Notes under the pieces: model-generated
Database searches by the model: none
Told to the model about the DNA's origin: nothing
The model's input: only the letters and a program-made list of their open reading frames with translations
Shown here: positions 28,710 to 38,800 of the stretch, piece by piece
Numbering within the stretch: the first letter of the stretch is position 1
Layout of the letters: each line of letters begins with the position of its first letter
Made by a program: the position numbers and the translations under genes
From: Longibacter salinarum
Lineage (GTDB): Bacteria; Bacteroidota; Rhodothermia; Rhodothermales; Salinibacteraceae
Direction: 5' to 3'
DNA: 64,000 nucleotides
NCBI RefSeq assembly: GCF_002554795.1
Contig: NZ_PDEQ01000002.1
Location: 558,001-622,000 of the forward strand

Positions 28710-29393
28710 CTAGTTACCCGCGTCTCGTTTGACTTCCTCGCGGTATTCTTCGCTCGCGAAGATAGCAACCTCCACACGGCGGTTTTGCTGACGGCCGGCT
28801 TCCGTATCGTTCGTTGCAACGGGCTCGGTCTCACCGCGACCTTCAGTGCGCAGGCGATCAGCAGAGATTCCTTGATTGATCAGGAAGTCCGCTGCGGATT
28901 CTGCACGCCGCTCGGAAAGACCCATGTTGTAATCTGCCGAGCCTTTCGAATCGGTGTGACCGACCACGAGAATCTCCGTCTCAGGGTAGTCCTGCATGCT
29001 GCTTGCGAAGTCGCGAAGGTCTTGGCGCGCGCCACTACGTAAGGCGGAAGAGTCAAAGTCGAAGAGAAGACCGCTATCAAACGTTACGACGATACCCTCT
29101 CCGATCCGTTCAACGTCTGCGTTGGCAAGTTCCTGTTCGAGTTCTTCGGCCTTTTTGTCCATACGCTGACCGATAATTGCACCGGCAGCGCCTCCAACGA
29201 CGGCACCGATGATGGCGCCCTCGGCTGTTCCACCAACGGCTTTACCGACGGCTGCACCAGCGGCACCACCCGCTCCCGAACCGATGATAGCACCCTTTTC
29301 CGTGTTGCTCAGGCTTTTGCACCCGGTCATGGTGACCAGGGCGAGTGCCAGAACGAGAATAGCGGAAAGGGGCGTTCGTTTCAGTCGTTGCAT
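28710..29393 (-). CDS. OmpA-family lipoprotein with glycine-zipper domain
   Basis: A 227-residue envelope lipoprotein. The signal sequence ends in a lipobox (LVTMTGC). A glycine-zipper segment follows (AIIGSGAGGAAGAAVGKAVGG and GAVVGGAAGAIIG, residues about 33-72), then the C-terminal OmpA peptidoglycan-binding domain with VTFDSGLLFDFDSSAL, VVGHTDSKGSADYNMGLSERRA and GRGETEPVATNDTEAGRQQNRRVEV. It probably anchors the outer membrane to peptidoglycan. The ATG at 29393 gives a proper signal peptide; an upstream in-frame Met does not. Confidence 0.93.
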   Translation of the reverse strand: MQRLKRTPLSAILVLALALVTMTGCKSLSNTEKGAIIGSGAGGAAGAAVGKAVGGTAEGAIIGAVVGGAAGAIIGQRMDKKAEELEQELANADVERIGEGIVVTFDSGLLFDFDSSALRSGARQDLRDFASSMQDYPETEILVVGHTDSKGSADYNMGLSERRAESAADFLINQGISADRLRTEGRGETEPVATNDTEAGRQQNRRVEVAIFASEEYREEVKRDAGN

Positions 29394-30084
29394 AATGCTG
29401 TGCAGAATAATGAATAAGTCTGGGTGAGACCGAAGCATTCGTTGTGTCAACCGAACTTCGGCTATTGCTAGATAGCCTTACGTATGTAGAAGATCCATCT
29501 GTTCGCTGCGAAGAGGATCGGTACATTTCCGCCGTATACGCCCGTGTGCGGTCTTCATCCTACACGGTACCTACGCTGCACCCGTGCTCACATCTGAATG
29601 AGTCGCGTCGAGCGAATCGCGCCGAACTTATGATCCCGGAAACTTCGGTAATCTTACTGCACCCCTCCATTTTACAACGCACGTGCCAACGTTTGGCTGT
29701 CGGAGCACGCAGTACCGTTGCGGTAAGTCTAATTACCATCAGGATCATTCTGAAATCGGCCGGGAGCGGACTCTGGAGGGGTTGCTGGGCGATACTCGAC
29801 ACTTTTATCATCGTGTGAATGCTGGCTTAGCCGTGACTTGTACCCGAAGATATGCTTGACAGTTTGGCGGGAACGTATACTCTGGCAGACACAGCCGTCA
29901 GAAAACTGTCTACTGAGACATACGCCGGCGGAAGGATACACACAGGGATCACGTTTCCCGTTGGCATTCGTGCGGTCACCCGGCGTATTCTGTACGGCAA
30001 TCCGGTTGTGGCCCAGCAAGTGGCTCGCACCGGCCCGATTGCAACGGCAGCAACTCACGATCCTCACTCCTACCACCCAATCCT
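29394..30084. other. Intergenic stretch between divergent genes
   Basis: 691 bases between the OmpA-like gene (- strand) and the nucleotidyltransferase gene (+ strand). It must carry both promoters. No coding signal, hairpin terminator or repeat was seen. Confidence 0.45.
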
Positions 30085-31092
30085 ATGAAGCTGATCGTTC
30101 CAATGGCCGGTCGTGGCACTCGCGTTCGGCCGCACTCGCATGTTACGCCCAAACCGCTTCTCACGGTAAAGGGCCGCACGATCGTCGAACGGATCGTCGA
30201 CACGTTCTCTCGTGTCCTACCCGAGGTGCCAGACGAAGGCGTTTTCGTGCTCGGACCGGACTTCGGTCAGGACATACGAGATCAGTTGACGCAGATCTGC
30301 GAGGCGCGTGATATGACGGCTGAGTTTGCCGTGCAGGAGAGCGCCGAAGGGACGGCACACGCGGTCGGATGTGCGGGTGAACATCTCAAGGGAGAGGGAA
30401 TCGTCGTATTCGCCGATACGCTCTTCCGCATTGACGACGACGTCGACCTGGGCGATTCAGATGTGGTCGTTTGGGTCAAGCACGTCGATGATCCGAGTCG
30501 CTTTGGTGTCGCGGTTCGCGGAGAGGGAGGGGACCGGGTTACGCGTCTGGTGGAAAAACCCGATGAGCCGATCTCGAACGAAGCCATCATCGGGATCTAC
30601 TACGTCAAGCAGCTCGCGGATCTGCAGACCGAGATCCGGTACCTGATCGACAACGAGATTCGGGGCAAAGGTGGGGAGTTGCAGTTGACCGATGCTTTCG
30701 ATCGCATGCTCCAGAATGGAAAACGCTTTACGACGGAGGGGGTCGACGCATGGATGGACTGCGGAACGATTCCCGCACTGCTGGAAACGACGAAGCGGAT
30801 TCTCCACCAGGAGGAAGGCGACCTCCATCAGGGAACCGTGAAAGACAGCATCATTCACGACCCGGTATACATTGGACCTGGGGCAACGATCGACGGCGCG
30901 GTCGTTGGACCGAACGTATCGGTGGAAGCAGGCGCGACAGTCCGGGATGCCGTGGTGCGCGATAGCATCGTGTATCCCAATGCTCACGTCGAGGTGAGCG
31001 TGTTGTCAGACTCGATTGTTGGACGTCACGCCGTCGTCGAGGCGATGACCGGCACAGTGAATATCGGTGACCATTCTGAGGTTACCGGCTGA
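30085..31092 (+). CDS. Sugar-phosphate nucleotidyltransferase with left-handed beta-helix tail
   Basis: A 335-residue NDP-sugar pyrophosphorylase-like protein. The N-terminal catalytic half has MKLIVPMAGRGTRVRPHSHV and PKPLLTVKGR, then ESAEGTAHAVGCA and VEKPDEP. The C-terminal part from about residue 255 has hexapeptide repeats (IIHDPVYIGPGATIDGAVVG), which form a beta-helix. It likely makes UDP- or dTDP-glucose or a related nucleotide sugar. The substrate is not certain. A strong terminator follows 25 bases after its stop. Confidence 0.88.
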   Translation: MKLIVPMAGRGTRVRPHSHVTPKPLLTVKGRTIVERIVDTFSRVLPEVPDEGVFVLGPDFGQDIRDQLTQICEARDMTAEFAVQESAEGTAHAVGCAGEHLKGEGIVVFADTLFRIDDDVDLGDSDVVVWVKHVDDPSRFGVAVRGEGGDRVTRLVEKPDEPISNEAIIGIYYVKQLADLQTEIRYLIDNEIRGKGGELQLTDAFDRMLQNGKRFTTEGVDAWMDCGTIPALLETTKRILHQEEGDLHQGTVKDSIIHDPVYIGPGATIDGAVVGPNVSVEAGATVRDAVVRDSIVYPNAHVEVSVLSDSIVGRHAVVEAMTGTVNIGDHSEVTG

Positions 31093-31116
31093 GTCTTGAA
31101 GACATTGTAGCATGGG

Positions 31117-31167
31117 AACGACCCGAATCGGCGTGTACGACCACGCTGCGTCGGGTCGTTTTATTTT
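31117..31167 (+). terminator. Rho-independent terminator
   Basis: AACGACCCGA (31117-31126) pairs with TCGGGTCGTT (31151-31160), with an inner GCGTG/CACGC stem, followed by TTATTTT. It closes the nucleotidyltransferase transcript ahead of mutS2. Confidence 0.88.
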
Positions 31168-31316
31168 GCTCGGAATCTGGCGTTTTGAGACGAACACCGT
31201 GTGTGTTTCCCGACCACATCCACCTGTGGCGGAGCAAGCAGACCGGCAGATCGTTCGTATGCAGCAGAATTTGATCCTTCTACGAACACGAATCGCTTTT
31301 TTAGCGCCGTTCCCCG

Positions 31317-33824
31317 ATGGAAACCTATCCAGCTTCGATTGAAGAGAAGCTTGGCTTCGACATTCTTCGTCAGCGCCTGTCCGACAGAATGATGAGTCCT
31401 CTCGGGCAGGAACGGCTTGACCGCATGCAGCCGGCCAGAACAATGGGCTGGCTCGAAGATGAACTCGTGCGCGTTGAGGAGCTGCAGGCGGCGTTTCAGT
31501 ACGACGAAAACGTTCCGCTGAATCACATCTTCGACCTTCGCCAGGTGATGAAGCGGGCAGCGCCGGAAGATGCGTATGTCGACCCGGAAGATTTGCGGCG
31601 CGTGCGTCTGGTCCTCATTACGCTCCGACGCTTGAAATCGTACTTCGACCGACGCCGCTCCGATTATCCGAGTCTGGCGTCTGCGGTGGAGCGAATCACT
31701 CCGCTCAAGGATGTCGAGACGCATATCAGCACGGTCATTGCCGAGGAGGGAGGGGTCCGCGACGATGCGTCGGAGGAGTTGGGACGACTGCGGCGTCAGA
31801 TTAAGAAGCGACGCAACGAGCTCCGGGGGGCTTTAGATAGCGCCCTGCGCGAAGCGATGAATCAGGGCTGGGCGACGGAAGAGCAGGCGACGATCCGCGG
31901 GGGGCGGATGGTGATCCCCGTCCGGGCGGAGGCGAAGCGAAAGGTGGACGGCTTCATTCACGACACCTCCGCGACGGGGCAGACGGTGTACATCGAGCCG
32001 TCGGCCTGTATGCGGCTCAACAATGAGGTGAATGAGCTCAAGAGTGACGAGCGGCGAGAAGTGCAGCGGATTCTACGCAAGGTGACGTCTCATCTCAGTC
32101 GTCATAGTCAGGAGATGCGACACAACCTGAAAGCACTCGCGCAGTTCGACTTGCTTCAGGCGAAAGCAGGTCTGGCAAATCACCTCGAAGCGGTTGTCCC
32201 GAAATTGAATGATGACGGGATTATCGATGTGAAAGACGGTCGCAATCCGGTCCTTCAGCTTCACTTTGAAGCGGAGAAAAAAGGTCAGGGAGCGTCAAAT
32301 CCCGTTGTGGCGGATGATGAAGACGGACCGAGGGAGGTTGTGCCGCTCGACTTGCGTCTCGGCGATGAATTCAACACGCTGGTGATTACAGGGCCCAATG
32401 CCGGCGGTAAGACTGTCGCAATGAAAACGGTCGGTCTGCTGTCGTTGATGCTGGCGTATGGCATGCCGATTCCCGTAGCGCCGCACTCCCGCTTCTCGCT
32501 CTTCCACCAGCTGATGGTGGACATCGGCGATGAGCAGTCGATTGAAGAAGACCTTTCAACGTTCAGTTCGCACGTGTCGAACCTCAGGCACATGCTGAAG
32601 AACGCAGGTTCGAATACGCTCGTCCTGATCGATGAGGCCGGTACGGGGACGGACCCAGACGAGGGGGGCGCGCTCGCTCAAGCCGTGCTCGAACACCTCA
32701 CGTCTGTGGAAGCGAGTACCATCGTGACGACGCACCACGGCACCCTCAAGGTATATGCCCATGAGGCCGACCGCGTAGAAAACGGGTCGATGGAGTTCGA
32801 TCAAAATACCCTGCGTCCGACGTATCGATATCAGCAGGGGGTACCCGGTTCATCGTATGCCTTCGAGATTGCCCAGCGAATGGGGCTTGAGACACGGGTT
32901 CTCGATCGTGCTCGTGACCTTGCCGGTGAGCAGAAGACGGCAATGGAAAACCTGATCACGACGTTCGAGCGACGGAATCAGGAGCTCGAAGAAACGCTCG
33001 ACAAGGCCAAGTCGGAGAAGCGAAACGCCGAAAAAGAGAAAGAGCGTTTCGAGCAGAAATGGCGCAAAATCGAGAAGGAGCGCGACTCGTTTCGGCAGCA
33101 GGCACTTGAAGAAGCGGAGCGGATTGTTCAAGACGCGAATGCTCGGATAGAGCAGACGATCAAGGAGATCAAAGAGTCGGAGGCCGAACGCGAGGCTACG
33201 AAGGACGCCCGCGAGAAACTTGAAGCCTACAAGAAGGACCTGCGAGAGGATGTTGACGAAGCTCGCGGCGCGAGCGAAAAACCTTCGGAGAAACCATCCA
33301 AGAGTGATCGGTCCAGTGCCACCCGCCCGACATCCGGAGATGGCGCGTCACGTTCTTCCACCCCGAAGGAAAAAGGCGGTCCGATTCGGGAGGGCGATCG
33401 CGTCGTGCTCGACAACGGCTCGACGACGATGGATGTCCAGGAGGTTGAGGATGATGAAGCGGTTGTTGTCATGGGAGCGATGCACATGCGAGTGGACCTC
33501 GACCGGCTTACGAAAGTCGGCGGTCCGCGGAAGGAGCCTGAAACAGGGTACGGGGCCGACATTTCGATGACGGCCCTTGAGGCAAGCCCGACGATCGACG
33601 TCCGAGGCGAACGCGTGGAGCAGGCGCGTCAGCGGATTCAACACTTTATCGATGACGCTATTGCAGCTGGACTCAATACCGTCGAGATCCTCCACGGAAA
33701 AGGTACAGGAGCACTCCGGCAGGCAATTCACGACGATCTGCGTTCCCGCTCCGACGTGAAGGACGTTCGCAAAGCTCCGATCGAACAGGGCGGGGCAGGC
33801 GTCACGCTGGCGGATCTGGCGTAG
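31317..33824 (+). CDS. mutS2: Endonuclease MutS2
   Basis: A MutS-family ATPase with an Smr nuclease domain. It is linked to suppression of recombination and, in some bacteria, to rescue of collided ribosomes. The 835-residue protein shows the MutS2 core, Walker A TGPNAGGKTVAMK near residue 357, Walker B LVLIDEAGTGTDP near 436, a long charged coiled coil near 540-650, and an acidic/Ser-rich linker. The C-terminal Smr domain carries TIDVRGERVEQA and HGKGTGALRQAIHD. Length and order are normal for the family. Confidence 0.96.
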   Translation: METYPASIEEKLGFDILRQRLSDRMMSPLGQERLDRMQPARTMGWLEDELVRVEELQAAFQYDENVPLNHIFDLRQVMKRAAPEDAYVDPEDLRRVRLVLITLRRLKSYFDRRRSDYPSLASAVERITPLKDVETHISTVIAEEGGVRDDASEELGRLRRQIKKRRNELRGALDSALREAMNQGWATEEQATIRGGRMVIPVRAEAKRKVDGFIHDTSATGQTVYIEPSACMRLNNEVNELKSDERREVQRILRKVTSHLSRHSQEMRHNLKALAQFDLLQAKAGLANHLEAVVPKLNDDGIIDVKDGRNPVLQLHFEAEKKGQGASNPVVADDEDGPREVVPLDLRLGDEFNTLVITGPNAGGKTVAMKTVGLLSLMLAYGMPIPVAPHSRFSLFHQLMVDIGDEQSIEEDLSTFSSHVSNLRHMLKNAGSNTLVLIDEAGTGTDPDEGGALAQAVLEHLTSVEASTIVTTHHGTLKVYAHEADRVENGSMEFDQNTLRPTYRYQQGVPGSSYAFEIAQRMGLETRVLDRARDLAGEQKTAMENLITTFERRNQELEETLDKAKSEKRNAEKEKERFEQKWRKIEKERDSFRQQALEEAERIVQDANARIEQTIKEIKESEAEREATKDAREKLEAYKKDLREDVDEARGASEKPSEKPSKSDRSSATRPTSGDGASRSSTPKEKGGPIREGDRVVLDNGSTTMDVQEVEDDEAVVVMGAMHMRVDLDRLTKVGGPRKEPETGYGADISMTALEASPTIDVRGERVEQARQRIQHFIDDAIAAGLNTVEILHGKGTGALRQAIHDDLRSRSDVKDVRKAPIEQGGAGVTLADLA

Positions 33825-33854
33825 CACGGCTGGCGGGCCACACGCGCATACGAA

Positions 33855-34817
33855 TTACCGGGCTCGATGCGGCACGTCCTCCCCGTCAAAATAGGCGAGT
33901 AGTGACTCGACGCACATCTGACCCATGCGGATGCGAGCCTCGACCGTTGCGCTGGCGAGATGGGGAGCGAGCACGACGCGGTCGTGATTCATGAGGCCCG
34001 GGTGGACATCGGGTTCTTCCTCAAATACATCGAGGCCGGCACCAGCGATCATGCCGGCATCTAGCGCTTCGACGAGATCAGCCTCTTTGATCACCGGCCC
34101 GCGTGCCGTGTTAATCAGAAGAGCTTCTGGTCTCATCATATTCAGCGCCTCCAAGTCGAGAAGGTGATGGCTGTCTTCATTGTGCGGACAGTGAAGTGAG
34201 ACCACATCGCTCGATGTAAGAACGGTTTCGAGAGAAGCGGGCGTTGCCCCGGATTCACGGATCACCGTAGGGTTGGCAGGCGATCGGTTATAAAAGATGA
34301 CGTCCATGCCGAAGCCCAATGCCCGGCGGGCGACCGCCGCCCCAATTCTCCCGAGACCAATGATCCCGAGCGTTTTGCCAGCGAGTTCCATGCCCAGAAT
34401 CGTTCTCGTTTCCCACCGCTCGAAGTGACCCTCTCGTACGAATGCGTCCGCTTCCAGAACGCGGCGTCCAACAGCAAGAAGCAGCGCCCACGTAAAATCA
34501 GCTGTCGCGTCCGTGAGTACACCCGGTGTGTGTGTTACTGTGATGTCGGCTTCTGCGGCGGCATTGAGGTCTACGTTGTCAAGTCCTACCCCATACTGGG
34601 CGATCACCTCAAGGCCAGGGCAGCCGGCGACAACATCAGCGGTGATGGGGTCGGCAACCGTTGTTATTATGGCACGTGCGTCTCCAATACGATCGATCAA
34701 CGACTGCTCGCTGAGTCCATCGCCAGACGGTGGTGAGCCGACGGTAACATCGTGATGCGAAGCGAGGCCTTCGAGTGCACCGTCGACGAGAGGACGAGTA
34801 ACGACAATTTGGGCCAT
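33855..34817 (-). CDS. D-2-hydroxyacid dehydrogenase
   Basis: An NAD(P)-dependent dehydrogenase of 320 aa, from the family containing phosphoglycerate dehydrogenase and glyoxylate/hydroxypyruvate reductases. The Rossmann part has LGIIGLGRIGAAVARRAL. Active-site segments are NTARGPVIKEADLVEAL with Arg, GLDVFEEEP with Glu and APHLASAT with His. It lacks the C-terminal ACT domain of long SerA forms. The short length suggests a glyoxylate/hydroxypyruvate reductase or short SerA; the substrate is not decidable. It converges on mutS2 with 30 bases between stops. Confidence 0.88.
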   Translation of the reverse strand: MAQIVVTRPLVDGALEGLASHHDVTVGSPPSGDGLSEQSLIDRIGDARAIITTVADPITADVVAGCPGLEVIAQYGVGLDNVDLNAAAEADITVTHTPGVLTDATADFTWALLLAVGRRVLEADAFVREGHFERWETRTILGMELAGKTLGIIGLGRIGAAVARRALGFGMDVIFYNRSPANPTVIRESGATPASLETVLTSSDVVSLHCPHNEDSHHLLDLEALNMMRPEALLINTARGPVIKEADLVEALDAGMIAGAGLDVFEEEPDVHPGLMNHDRVVLAPHLASATVEARIRMGQMCVESLLAYFDGEDVPHRAR

Positions 34818-35369
34818 GACAGAAGTGGGAGAGGCGTGGATGGGAGGACGAAATTGATCCGCGTTCGTTTACTATAGAGCGGGCGGCGGGTTTGAATGTC
34901 AAAGCGGCGAGGTAAAGGCCGATGCTTAGCTACCGGACACTTTCACTGGTACCCACGTCACTTCCACATTCCCCGGCGCGGCTGCGCCGACATGGACGGG
35001 AGTATGTGGGTATGGGAGTGTGAGAGTGCGTCATTTCTCGACGATAACGCCTCGTTTCCGAGACGTGTGGGGCTGACGCGGTCCGTTTCTCGAAGTCGCA
35101 CGGAACCATTCCGTGGTGGAACCAAACTGTCCGGTACCTAGGGCCGATGCTTGAGCTGTTTCCCGTACGCGCCGATGTTTGTTGTCGCTGGGACCGAAGC
35201 AGGCGTCCAACAGGGTGGACACGGGTCGTATACGATAGTGGACGGTCCAGGGGACGACCGTTCGTAACGAGCTCAAAAAGCTGATGGCCCTACTTTTGTG
35301 TAATGGTTAAACGAGCCGTATCCTCTTCTTCCACGTCATTCTTTTTCTCTTTCGGACCACCCTCACTGT
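34818..35369. other. Divergent intergenic stretch with the dispersed repeat
   Basis: 552 bases between the dehydrogenase (- strand) and the DUF4783 gene (+ strand). Copy A of the dispersed repeat (34913-35144) fills the middle. The remainder must include both promoters, but no clear box was recognised. Confidence 0.6.
34913..35144 (+). repeat. Dispersed MITE-like repeat, copy A
   Basis: About 232 bases matching, in the same block order, the reverse complement of 57138-57380. Shared blocks include CGGACACTTTCA (34934-34945), GAGTGCGTCATTTCTCGAC (35024-35042, one mismatch), AACGCCTC..TTTCC.AGACGT (35046-35066), GTCCGTTTCTC (35081-35091) and GGTACCTAGGGC (35133-35144). In this copy TACCGGAC (34931-34938) and GTCCGGTA (35129-35136) are perfect terminal inverted repeats. 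GGCCGATGCTT occurs on both flanks (34918 and 35142). It has no transposase. Confidence 0.8.
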
Positions 35370-35819
35370 ATGCGTTTCCTCAAAGTGATGGTCTGCATGC
35401 TGGTTTTTGCTGCAATGGGGAGTACGGTGGCGAGTGCCCAGGAGGCAGATACGTCATCTGAATCTGCTGACAGCACGTCCGGCGTACCAGAACAGGTGAT
35501 AACTCGAGTCTCGAACTCGTTTCAAAACGGAGATGCTGATCTGCTTCTCGAACAGACCGCAGACCGAATCGAGGTCAGCTTGCCAGGAACGAGGGCATAT
35601 TATAGCCGGTCGCAGGCTATGTACGTTCTACGAGCATTTTTTCAGGAGCATGACCCCACTCGCTTCGAGATCGAGGACGTGTCGAAGGCTGGTGCAAGTT
35701 ATTTTGTGACCGGTCGGTTCTGGTATTCACGGAGTGAGCAGCCGATGCATGTCTACACTCGGTTTGTAAGCCGCAGTGGCCACAAGCTGTACGAGATCCG
35801 CGTTGAGCCGCTCCGGTAG
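35370..35819 (+). CDS. DUF4783-like secreted protein
   Basis: A 149-residue protein with a signal peptide ending near residue 23 (FAAMGSTVASAQ), followed by an acidic Ser/Thr-rich linker and a compact domain of NTF2-like appearance (VITRVSNSFQNGDADLLLEQ, then a YSRSQAMYVLRAFFQEHDP segment). It matches my memory of the DUF4783 family found in Bacteroidota and Rhodothermota. No enzymatic role is known. It lies 51 bases upstream of the large kinase gene, so the two may be co-transcribed. Confidence 0.8.
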   Translation: MRFLKVMVCMLVFAAMGSTVASAQEADTSSESADSTSGVPEQVITRVSNSFQNGDADLLLEQTADRIEVSLPGTRAYYSRSQAMYVLRAFFQEHDPTRFEIEDVSKAGASYFVTGRFWYSRSEQPMHVYTRFVSRSGHKLYEIRVEPLR

Positions 35820-35870
35820 CTGTCGGTCTGCGCCTGTTCGCGCAAACGCTCTGCGACTCTTGCCTCCATC

Positions 35871-38800
35871 ATGCGCTCTCGTTTTTCCCGGTTCTGGCGA
35901 CGATATGGCCTCTTCTTCGGTGTTGGCCTGGCGCTCATCGTTGCCCTTGCCTTGACATGGCAACTTCGTCGGGTTACGGAAGCAACCGTACGCACGTCCG
36001 AATCGCAGTGGCAAGAGCGAATTGCCACCGAGGCGCTCGCCACGATCGAAGAAGACTTCGAGCAACGGCACAGCCGGCTTGTTCGACGTGCTCGTTCGAT
36101 GGCGCGAGATTCGACGGTCATTCGGGCATTGTCCGCATGGAACGTCGCCGGTGAACGCCCAACCCGTCTGCTACGCCGGGTGAGTTCGCTTCGTTTAGAG
36201 GAGCGCACGGGCGTCGAGGTTCGATCCGCGTCCGGAGCTCTTCTTGCCTGGCAGGGGGCATCGATTCCGGCGCGTGAATCCATCGCGTTCTCGACGCCAT
36301 CACGGATCGTTTCGCCTCGGACGACGATAGCAACCGACAGTGACGTGCGGCGGGCCCTTGCCGTTTGGTGGCCGGTGGAGCACGAGGGGCTCGTTATAGG
36401 TGCCGTTCGTGCGGTCGAGCTCATCCAGTTTCATCCGCCCGTTCAAAACCGATACATTGAGACGTTTGACCTCGAGTCGCAGTGGCGGACACTCACGGAC
36501 GAAGCGATCGAGATTACGTACGGCGATCTCGCAACAGCCCGGACGGACACGTCGAACCGTGCACAGCACACTCTGAAAGGTGTGAGTGGAGAGTCCCTGG
36601 CTGTGGTGACGGTCCGGCCTCCGTCGGGGGATCGCCTCATCGAAGTCCAGACAGCGATTTTCGATGACCTGATTGTGCTGTGGATTTGCCTCCTGGTGTT
36701 TTGCTCGGTCGCAGGATGTTGGGTAGCGTATCAGGCACAAGGGAGGTCAACGGAGAACGCAGATGGTGATCGAGCCGCGCTACGTCTTCTGTGGTTTTTC
36801 CTGGCTGCAGTCGGATGGGTCGGTTTGCGGTACGTGATGGTTGATTTGGATGTGCCGGGGCGGTGGATGGAAATGTCATCGCGACTGGCGGCGTTGTTCG
36901 ATCCGACGCATCTAGCCTCTACTCTTGGATGGGGCGCTCTGCAGTCAACCGGCGATCTTCTCGTCACCGCTATCTTCGCGATCGTAAGTGCGACAGCTTT
37001 TCTTCACCTCGCATCCCGAACGCGTCCCGAGACCGATTCACTCGCAGAGCTTGCCGAACGTCTCAGCGAAACCGAATCGGATGACCCGCGACCGCTACGT
37101 TTCTTTCTGACGATCGCTGCGGCTACCGGTCTGATCATGGGCCTTGTGGTGATGCTCTCGAACGTTGTCCGGCGGGCGGTCCTCGATAGCACACTCGATT
37201 ATTTCTCGCGGACGGGGGTCCTTCCAGAGCCGCTTGTGATGATCGTGCTCTGCTCGCTTTTTCTGCTCGCCGTATCCGCCGTTCTCGCGGGGACAGCCGT
37301 CGCTTGGATGGCGACTCGTGTGGCAATTGAGCATCGGCCCTCGCGTTGGCCCCGTGGGTTGACGATCATCGGCATCACCTTCGTCGTTACGGGCGTAATT
37401 GCCGGGTTTTATGTACTTCCGGTTGCCAGTCCGGCCGTGCCGATTCCCGTTGTGATGACATTTGCGGGGATTGTCCTGGTTGCCGCAACGCTGGGAGTTC
37501 TCTGGCCGCACGGTGGAGTCGGGCAGCTCACGTTGAGAGGGCTTCTTCCGTCCGTTCTGGCGCTCACGTTGTTGCTGTACCCCATGCTATATATGGGCAT
37601 GGATACGCAGCGCCGGGATCGGATGCGTGGGGCCGCGATGTCGTTCGAGGAAGGGCGAGATCCCCGTGTTCTGTATTCAATCGAGCAGATGCTCAAATCG
37701 TCTCGACAGGAGCTGTCTGCTTCATTCTCGGATCGAATTCGGACGCCCGGTGGTGCCGCCGCGCCTTTGCAGGTAACCACAGCTTCTCGCGAATCCGACC
37801 GGCCTCCAGCCACCACGATCGATTCGGTTGCCACTCGGCTCGTGCAGCGGTCCCTGCTTGCGTCTCTTACGACGTACGAGGCGAGTCTGATTTATGTCGA
37901 TGAGGCCGGGACTCCACAGTGGCGGTATACCGCATCGGGGGTCCGGGCGCGCCGGACATCGCCTCGGCCCAGCGACCTCAGTGCCTTTCAGCGGCTGCGG
38001 AGCCTTTATCGCATTCAGTCGCCTTCCGGCCCACTGGTTGAACAGCTTGAGGGTATGGCAGGTGACAAGCGTACGCCTAATCTGCTTTACGCCGGCTTGA
38101 TTCCGGTCGAGCCTTCAGCAGACGGTGACGAGGAAGGTCCGGGGGCAAGCGGCTGGATCCTCGTTCGAGCCGAACCTAGATCTCTCTTACCGGGGGCTGG
38201 AACGGGCGTACCGGCGGTTCTGCTTCCGGACGGATCGTACTCCGATCTCTATGCTGAGCTGTCCCTCGCCGAATTTCGTGACGGCGCTCTGGTTCGCAGC
38301 CTTGGACGCGATTTCGGTCGAGCGCGCCTTCAGGCTCAACTCCGGTCATCGCTGGATGCGGACTCGCTTCAGTGGAAGAGCGAATCCGTTCGAGGGGCCC
38401 GTTATCTCACCTTATACCGAAACGCATCGGCGGCTCCAACGCGAGAAGGCGGGACGCAGACAGCGGAAGAGCGCACCATTGCCGTTCGGATTCCCTCGGT
38501 GCTCGCATTTGATCATCTGTACTACATCTTGCGGCTGACGATCGCCGGGCTGTTCGTCACCTTCTTGTTCTACCTTTTGGGGCTATATGGTCGCTATCAG
38601 CGTGGCCTTCTCCCCGCACCGACAGTCCGATTTCGAGACAAGGTTCTCAGCGCGTTTCTCGCCGTGGGCGTCGTGTCGATGATCGCGGTCGGTGTTGTCG
38701 GTGTACAGGTTGTGACGAGTGAAAATGAGCGGGTCATTCAACGTCGACTCCATGATCATCTGAATCGGGTCGAGGAGACGCTTGCCCTCGAAGCGCGACC

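Noticed and set aside
29856-29881. TTGACA and TATACT boxes resembling a sigma-70 promoter
   Set aside because: The spacing is only 14 bases, and organisms of this type mostly use a TAnnTTTG box. Probably chance.
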